Assembly: GCA_027356675.1 (NCBI GenBank)
Contig: DAHVXO010000152.1
Coordinates: 1 to 21,295, forward strand
Origin: Symbiobacteriaceae bacterium
GTDB taxonomy: Bacteria > Bacillota_E > Symbiobacteriia > Symbiobacteriales > Symbiobacteriaceae
Direction: 5' to 3'
DNA: 21,295 nt
This document shows positions 15,005 through 21,295 of the stretch, in pieces. Position numbers and translations under genes: made by a program. Under the pieces are notes generated by a model, which saw only the letters and a list, made by a program, of their open reading frames with translations, was not told the DNA's origin and did not search any database. Numbering within the stretch: the stretch's first letter is position 1; the number at the start of each line of letters is the position of its first letter.

Positions 15005-15124
15005 TCGCAATCTCAAGGGGGTTCGACCGTACATGACCAGGCGAAGCCCCAGCTGACGAAGACGGTCTCGGCCTGGGCCTGACCGGGGCGAGACCGTGCC
15101 AGACCTCAAGGAGGGATTTGTCCT

Positions 15125-16081
15125 ATGAACCCCGTGGAACTGTTTGCAGAACCCACCCTCAAGCAGGTGACCGTCTGGTCGCGTGGCGTCATCCTGGTCA
15201 AGGATGGGCGCGACGTCTCCTTCCTGCTGGCTAACGCCGGCCGGATGGACGGCAAACACGTACAGGCTTTTGAGAACTACGTGGACCTGCCTGATCGGGT
15301 GGGCGTTCCAGTCTCCTCGTTCGCCCGCTTTGCCGATGAGCCGATCGAGTCTCGCTTCCTTTATGAAAACACCTCCCACGACGTGGTCGTGCTTGTGGAG
15401 GAGACCCTGGTCCGGGGACCGGTCCTCAACAACATGAACAACGGCGGTGTGCTGGTGGTCAATACCCGCCGCACGGCTGCCGAGATCGCCAGGTTTCTGC
15501 CGAGGCATCCGCACCTCAAGTACATCGTGACGGTCGATGCCGCCGGCATCGCCAAGGGCAAGTTTACGCTCTCCGGTCAGGAAGGCGCCTCTGACGCCGA
15601 AGGCTTCGGCGACAACCTGGGTGGCCCACTGGCGGCGGAGGTGGCGAAGGCCACAGGCTACTGCACCCTGGAGTCCCTGATGAAAGTCGCCAAGGATCCC
15701 GTCGGGATTCAGCGTGGCTGGGACCTCGCCACCATTACCCCGGCGCAAGAACTCTTTGAGCGGGGCATCGGCAAGCCCTTCACGGGCGATGTGCCCGCCA
15801 AGGTCTACGAGACGGCCCCCTTCGCCGGCACTGTCCCCGCCCCCGACAAGCGCAACACGCTCATGGTTACCGGTACGTGGCGCACCCTGCGGCCCGTCCT
15901 GAATGCCGACCTCTGCACCCAGTGCCTGGTCTGCGTCGTGGACTGCCCCGACGCCTGCATCACCCTGAACAAGAACGCCGTCGCGGTGGACTACGAGTAC
16001 TGCAAGGGCTGCGGGATCTGCACCGCCGTCTGCCCGACCGAGGCGTTCCGGGACGAACCCGAGCTCGACTTTGTCTCGTAA
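15125..16081 (+). CDS. Oxalate oxidoreductase, fused gamma-delta subunit
   Basis: A 318-residue protein joining two modules of 2-oxoacid:ferredoxin oxidoreductases: a gamma domain (about 10-195) with FENYVDLPDRVGVPVSSFAR and LVRGPVLNNMNNGGVLVVNT, then a bacterial two-cluster ferredoxin domain (about 262-312) with CTQCLVCVVDCP and CKGCGICTAVCP, holding two 4Fe-4S clusters that pass electrons to ferredoxin. The oxalate oxidoreductase of Moorella thermoacetica has this same gamma-delta fusion at nearly the same length and the same gene order gamma, alpha, beta (from memory). The ATG at 15125 follows AAGGAGGG. It is the first gene of the operon, behind the structured leader. Function is set mainly by the alpha subunit. 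Confidence 0.88.
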   Translation: MNPVELFAEPTLKQVTVWSRGVILVKDGRDVSFLLANAGRMDGKHVQAFENYVDLPDRVGVPVSSFARFADEPIESRFLYENTSHDVVVLVEETLVRGPVLNNMNNGGVLVVNTRRTAAEIARFLPRHPHLKYIVTVDAAGIAKGKFTLSGQEGASDAEGFGDNLGGPLAAEVAKATGYCTLESLMKVAKDPVGIQRGWDLATITPAQELFERGIGKPFTGDVPAKVYETAPFAGTVPAPDKRNTLMVTGTWRTLRPVLNADLCTQCLVCVVDCPDACITLNKNAVAVDYEYCKGCGICTAVCPTEAFRDEPELDFVS

Positions 16082-16095
16082 GGGGGGGAAGAACG

Positions 16096-18268
<2,173 letters not shown>

Positions 18269-18287
18269 GGGTGTGGCCGTCCCGGAG

Positions 18288-18316
18288 CGGGGCACGGGGG
18301 AGCTCCCTGTGCCCCG
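18288..18316 (+). terminator. Strong intercistronic hairpin between the oxidoreductase and transporter genes
   Basis: CGGGGCACGGGG (18288-18299) pairs with CUCCCUGUGCCCCG-side bases 18305-18316 over 12 bp with one G-U pair and a 5-nt loop. No T-run follows. It may be a partial terminator or a 3' end stabiliser that makes the enzyme mRNA more abundant than that of the transporter. Confidence 0.5.
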
Positions 18317-18361
18317 GCTGGGGTCGGCTTCCCGCAGACCTGCACGCTTGGGGGGAGTGGC

Positions 18362-18595
18362 ATGTCGAGCGCAATCATCGCCGGGTTGTTCCTGATCGCC
18401 TGGGGACTCTGGTGTCTGGTGCGCGCACCTCGCCTGGCGGTATGCAGCCAGCGCCTGTTGTCGCGCGCACTGACCCTGACGCCCGCTCGGCGGCGGGAGT
18501 GGCTAACTCCCCTGGAATGGCGGGTCTACGGGGTCTTCTGGTGTCTCCTGGGATCCATGTTCCTGGCCCTGGCGATAACGTCCGAAGGGGGTTGA
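18362..18595 (+). CDS. Small two-helix membrane protein linked to the oxalate transporter
   Basis: A 77-residue protein I do not recognise as a named family. It has two hydrophobic segments, about residues 3-19 (SAIIAGLFLIAWGLWCLV) and 53-72 (YGVFWCLLGSMFLALAI), joined by a basic loop with many Arg residues and LTPARRREW. Each helix has one Cys next to Trp. The positive loop suggests a hairpin with both ends outside. The ATG at 18362 follows GGGGGGAG. It ends 4 bases before the transporter start, so the two are almost certainly co-translated. Some OFA-type MFS transporters in other bacteria are accompanied by a short membrane protein annotated as a small subunit; this one may play a comparable part, but that is inference. 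Confidence 0.8.
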   Translation: MSSAIIAGLFLIAWGLWCLVRAPRLAVCSQRLLSRALTLTPARRREWLTPLEWRVYGVFWCLLGSMFLALAITSEGG

Positions 18596-18599
18596 GCAA

Positions 18600-19901
18600 A
18601 TGGTTCAGGAGGCGCAGTCAAAACGCGATCCGTTGATGTCATCCCGTTGGATTATTCTTGTGGCACTGGTTCTTTCCATGATGGCAATCGCGAACTTCCA
18701 GTATGCGTGGACGCTCTTCACCGGCGTCGTCCGCAAGGAGTTTGGCGCTTCGCTGGCGGCCGTGCAGGTGACCTTCACCCTGTTCATCGCAGTGCAGACC
18801 TGGGTCGTGCCCTTCGTCGGCTATCTGGTAGACCGATTCGGGGCGCGGCTGCTGATGTCCGTCGCCGGTGTGATCGTCGGCGCAAGCTGGGTCTGGTCCA
18901 GTCAGGTCCACTCGCTGTCCGCACTCTACATCTCCTATGCCTTTGGCGGCATCGGCGTGGGTGCGGTCTACGGGGCTTCGATCGGCATCGTCACGAAGTG
19001 GTTCCCCGACCGTCGGGGGCTGTGTGCCGGACTTGTGGCTGGCTCCTACGGATTCGGCACCCTGTTCACGGTACTGCCCATCTCTTCGATTATTGAGGGG
19101 GCCGGCTGGCGGCAGGCGCTCTTCACATTCGGGCTGATCTCGGGTGTCCTTGTCCTGCTGGCTGCCCAGTTCGTGAAGTCCCCCGATCCCGCCTGGAAGC
19201 CGCTCGGTTGGGTGCCCAAGAACACGGCGCGAGTCGCCCAGTCGGCCAAGAGTTATACCCCCGCCCAGATGCTGAAGACCCCGCCATTCTACATTCTCTA
19301 CCTCATGATGACCATGGTCGCCTTCGGTGGCATGATGGTCACGGCACAGCTCAAGCCCATCGGGACCTCGTACGGATACGACAAGTTTATGGTTCTGTCC
19401 ATGAGCGCTGTCAACCTGGCCTTGATGCTCGACCGGTTCCTCAACGGCTTCACGCGGCCGATGTGGGGCTGGATCTCCGACCACATCGGGCGCTACAATA
19501 CGATGGCGCTTGCGTTCTCGCTGGAGTCGATCGCCATCATCATCTTCGCCCTGACCATCAAGAACCCCATCGCCTTCGTGATCATGTCCGGCATGACGTT
19601 CTTCGCCTGGGGGGAGATCTACTCGCTCTTCCCGTCGGCGATCACGGACGTGTACGGGCCCAAGTACTCGGCCACCAACTACGGCATCCAGTACACCTCC
19701 AAGGGCGTGGCTACACTGCTGGCAGGCCCGGGCGCAGCCCTCTTGATGGAGTGGAGTGGTTCCTGGCTGCCCGTGCTGTATTCCGCCGTGGCGATGGACC
19801 TGGTTGCCGCCGTCCTGGCCTTCTTCTGGCTCAAGCCTATGATCAAGACCCTGCTGGCCAGGCGTGAGATCGAGGGTCTGCAGGCCGTCACTGGCGACTA
19901 G
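18600..19901 (+). CDS. OFA-family MFS transporter, oxalate/formate antiporter-like
   Basis: A 433-residue protein with twelve predicted helices and MFS marks: DRFGAR after helix 2 (79-83) and the matching SDHIGRYN (293-300) after helix 8. It resembles OxlT of Oxalobacter: R279 in LDRFLNGFTRP and K368 in QYTSKGVATLLAGPG stand near the places of OxlT Arg272 and Lys355, the charged residues that bind oxalate (mapping by eye). LFPSAITDVYGPKYSATNYG is typical of the OFA family. The ATG at 18600 follows AAGGGGG. Its place in an oxalate oxidoreductase operon supports oxalate as the imported substrate. Since that enzyme makes CO2 and not formate, the exchanged counter-ion is unclear. Confidence 0.9.
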   Translation: MVQEAQSKRDPLMSSRWIILVALVLSMMAIANFQYAWTLFTGVVRKEFGASLAAVQVTFTLFIAVQTWVVPFVGYLVDRFGARLLMSVAGVIVGASWVWSSQVHSLSALYISYAFGGIGVGAVYGASIGIVTKWFPDRRGLCAGLVAGSYGFGTLFTVLPISSIIEGAGWRQALFTFGLISGVLVLLAAQFVKSPDPAWKPLGWVPKNTARVAQSAKSYTPAQMLKTPPFYILYLMMTMVAFGGMMVTAQLKPIGTSYGYDKFMVLSMSAVNLALMLDRFLNGFTRPMWGWISDHIGRYNTMALAFSLESIAIIIFALTIKNPIAFVIMSGMTFFAWGEIYSLFPSAITDVYGPKYSATNYGIQYTSKGVATLLAGPGAALLMEWSGSWLPVLYSAVAMDLVAAVLAFFWLKPMIKTLLARREIEGLQAVTGD

Positions 19902-19935
19902 ACGCGAAGGCTCCGGGGTTGGCCTCGTTGACCCC

Positions 19936-19967
19936 ACCGGTGTCCGGGCGGTAAGCCCGGCATCGGT
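19936..19967 (+). terminator. Hairpin after the transporter gene
   Basis: ACCGGTG-T-CCGGGC pairs with GCCCGG-CATCGGT across GGTAA: 13 pairs with one G-U and one bulged T. It lies 35 bases after the transporter stop and 75 before the regulator gene. No T-run, so a likely but unproven terminator. Confidence 0.5.
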
Positions 19968-19975
19968 TAGACCTG

Positions 19976-20041
19976 AGTGGTTATAACATGCTAATGCGTA
20001 TACTAATAGAACCGTAGACCAAATTCCCGGGGGTGTTGGGG
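19976..20041 (+). promoter_or_regulatory. Promoter region of the GntR regulator gene
   Basis: An AT-rich patch carries TATACT (19999-20004), a good -10, with only a weak -35 (GTGGTT, 19977-19982). The spacer contains TAACATGCTA (19984-19993), a near-dyad related to TAACTGTTA before the oxidoreductase genes. The regulator would thus have its own promoter and might bind here. Confidence 0.45.
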
Positions 20042-20776
20042 ATGATGGTGGACCCTGAGAGCGCCCTGCCGCTCTATGCCCAGGTCAAGGACATCCTGGG
20101 ACGGCAGATTCGCGGCGGCACGTACCAGGCGCACCAGGCACTGCCGGCGGAGCGGGACCTGGTGGATCGGTTCGGCGTGAGCCGGATCACGGTGCGGCGC
20201 GCCCTGGCCGAGCTGGTGGGCGAGGGGCTGCTCTACCGGCGGGTGGGGCGGGGCACCTTCGTGGCGGCGGAGCCGATCGTAGGGACGCTGACCGAACTGA
20301 CGGGGCACCTGGAGGAACTGATCCGGCGAAACCTGCATCCCGAGGTGCGGTTGGTGGAGTCCGCGCAGATCCCCACGCCGGTGGAGGCCGCAGTGGAGTT
20401 GGGTGGGTCGCGGGAGGTCCTGTTCGTGCGGCGCGTGGTCTCCGTGGAAGGGGCGCCGCTTCTGGTGTTGGACATTTGCGTGCCCGCGGACCTGGGCATG
20501 CGGTTCGCCCCCCAGGCGCTGACGGTGGAGCCGATCAACCGGCTGCTCGAGGCGCAGGGATTTCATCCCGTCAGTGGGGAGCAGCGAATCCGGGCCCGGG
20601 CAGTGGAGGAGACCGAGGCGCTCCTGCTCGAGGTTGAGCCTGGGACACCTGTGCTGGAGGTCACACGGACTGAGCGGACGATCGGGGAGCGCGGGCTGCT
20701 CTGGTCGCGGGCGGTCTACCGGGGAGACCGGTACCAGTATGTGATCCGGTTGCATCGGAGGCGCAGCTTGGCCTGA
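20042..20776 (+). CDS. GntR-family (HutC/UTRA) transcriptional regulator
   Basis: A 244-residue regulator. An N-terminal winged helix (about 10-75) reads LYAQVKDILGRQIRGGTY, LPAERDLVDRFGVSRITVRR, ALAELVGEGLLYRRVGRGTF, the GntR signature. The C-terminal effector domain (about 90-240) is of UTRA type with PVLEVTRTERT and a closing YRGDRYQYVI. UTRA domains usually bind small acids or sugars phosphates that relieve DNA binding; here oxalate or a related acid is a guess from context. The ATG at 20042 follows GGGGGTG at 7 nt; a GTG at 20033 and an ATG at 20045 are alternatives. It follows the oxalate transporter on the same strand behind a hairpin, with its own -10. Confidence 0.92.
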   Translation: MMVDPESALPLYAQVKDILGRQIRGGTYQAHQALPAERDLVDRFGVSRITVRRALAELVGEGLLYRRVGRGTFVAAEPIVGTLTELTGHLEELIRRNLHPEVRLVESAQIPTPVEAAVELGGSREVLFVRRVVSVEGAPLLVLDICVPADLGMRFAPQALTVEPINRLLEAQGFHPVSGEQRIRARAVEETEALLLEVEPGTPVLEVTRTERTIGERGLLWSRAVYRGDRYQYVIRLHRRRSLA

Positions 20777-20984
20777 GGGGCGCCAGGCCCGGGCTGAATG
20801 ACTGGTGATCTGGTTGCTTCTAGACACCCCCCCAGATGAAACGTTTGTATATTTGGCGGATGGCCTCGGGCGCTTGCAACAACCGCCGGTGTGGGGGTAA
20901 TGCCTTCGCACCGCCTAAGCTTTGTTCGAGGGAACTGTGGGATTGCAGCAGGCCCTGACCGGCCCCGGCTACCCAGCGGTCCGC

Positions 20985-21295
20985 TCACCCCACCCGTCGC
21001 GGCCGCAGGGTGTTGCTTTCAACCAGCAGTTGCCGGGCGGTCCGGCCAGGAAGGCGATACCAGGCCAGGTAGTGGTGAAGGTACCGGGTGGCGACCCCGT
21101 GAAACTGCAACAGCCAGGCGTAGAGTCCCCTCAGGAGCCTCTCCACGGCTCTGCAAGGCGGCGTCCACCCGGCTGCGGCCCCCGGGCCCCACGCCTCCCG
21201 GTGGGGAACACCCAGGCGCAGGCAGGCCGCGGCATAGGGGGCAAGCCCCAGGGTCGACAGTTCTGCCCCGGCTCCGAGGGTCTGCGCCAGGGTGG
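20985..21295 (-). mobile_element. C-terminal end of an IS1595-like (ISXO2-type) transposase, cut by the window edge
   Basis: On the minus strand an open frame enters at the right edge and stops at 20985-20987, about 103 codons. It contains LGLAPYAAACLRLGVPHREA and then RLLRGLYAWLLQFHGVATRY followed by LHHYLAWYR, the last matching the F-H-G-V-(A/S)-T-(K/R)-Y-L--Y-L-W block at the C terminus of IS1595-family transposases. Where members usually have the second catalytic Asp (TDGLAPY-like), this copy reads TLGLAPY, so it may be inactive. The DNA-binding and first catalytic parts lie outside. No terminal inverted repeat could be defined between 20777 and 20984. Confidence 0.65.

Larger units (their letters stand above)
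14906..15124 (+). ncRNA. Structured 5' leader of the oxalate operon, possible cis-regulatory RNA
   Basis: GGGCTTCGC (14965-14973) pairs perfectly with GCGAAGCCC (15041-15049). The stem can be extended inward by CTG/CAG and TCA/TGA past small bulges. It encloses a perfect hairpin CGTGGC-ACCA-GCCACG (14983-14998), a possible GCAA-capped stem near 15002-15015, and GGT-TCG-ACC. Downstream, ACGGTCTCG (15062-15070) pairs perfectly with CGAGACCGT (15089-15097). No T-run follows the last stem, and the operon's binding site AAGGAGGG comes 10 bases later, so control of translation or of RNA stability fits better than intrinsic termination. I could match it to no riboswitch class I know (TPP, SAM, cobalamin, THF, fluoride, T-box were considered). 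Confidence 0.5.

Noticed and set aside
14965..15050. tRNA-like look of the oxalate leader (7-bp acceptor-like stem and GGTTCGAC near the 3' side)
   Set aside because: The T-loop-like motif is not adjacent to the 3' arm of the stem, there is no proper T stem or anticodon arm, and no CCA-compatible end.
15062..15097. Second stem of the oxalate leader as an intrinsic terminator
   Set aside because: The 9-bp stem is perfect, but it is followed by TGCCAGACC and not by a T-run.
18639..19937. 432-codon minus-strand frame opposite the transporter
   Set aside because: Highly polar Gly/His/Arg/Asp-rich shadow of the membrane protein gene with no start signal.

Overview
The window looks like chromosome from a GC-rich, spore-former-lineage Firmicute of the Symbiobacterium or deep Clostridia type. 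The DNA is GC-rich, yet the genes carry typical Firmicute marks: a T-box leader before alaS, IreB, a MntR with all six Bacillus-type metal ligands, an LtaS-type lipoteichoic acid synthase, strong AGGAGG-like ribosome binding sites, and frequent GTG or TTG starts. The genus is inferred; there is no rRNA here to confirm it.

Left part (1-6479), all on the minus strand. Reading in transcription order: an LtaS-like membrane phosphoglycerol transferase, pabB and pabC (p-aminobenzoate branch of folate synthesis; ltaS-pabB-pabC overlap end to end), a calcineurin-like metallophosphoesterase followed after 13 nt by a three-domain DtxR/IdeR-type regulator with unusual metal ligands, then mntR, then the start of an unrecognised helical protein that runs off the window.

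Middle (6480-14733), plus strand. A strong promoter and an alanine T-box lead into alaS, a GNAT acetyltransferase and ireB, closed by a clear terminator. A two-component pair follows: a soluble PAS(4-Cys)-GAF-HisKA_3 kinase and a NarL/LuxR response regulator. Next come about 650 bases without a convincing gene (short decamer repeats, possible gene remnants) and an EamA-type exporter.

Right part (14734-20776), plus strand. This is the most notable region: an oxalate catabolism locus. A structured leader of about 220 nt with two tiny coupled ORFs precedes three genes for a thiamine-diphosphate/Fe-S oxalate oxidoreductase (fused gamma-delta, alpha, beta). Then come a strong intercistronic hairpin, a 77-residue two-helix membrane protein, an OxlT-type MFS oxalate transporter and a GntR/UTRA regulator. 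Together these would import oxalate and oxidise it directly to CO2, loading electrons onto ferredoxin without coenzyme A or formyl-CoA chemistry.

The right edge (20985-21295, minus strand) is the C-terminal end of an IS1595-like transposase. No rRNA, tRNA or CRISPR array was seen.
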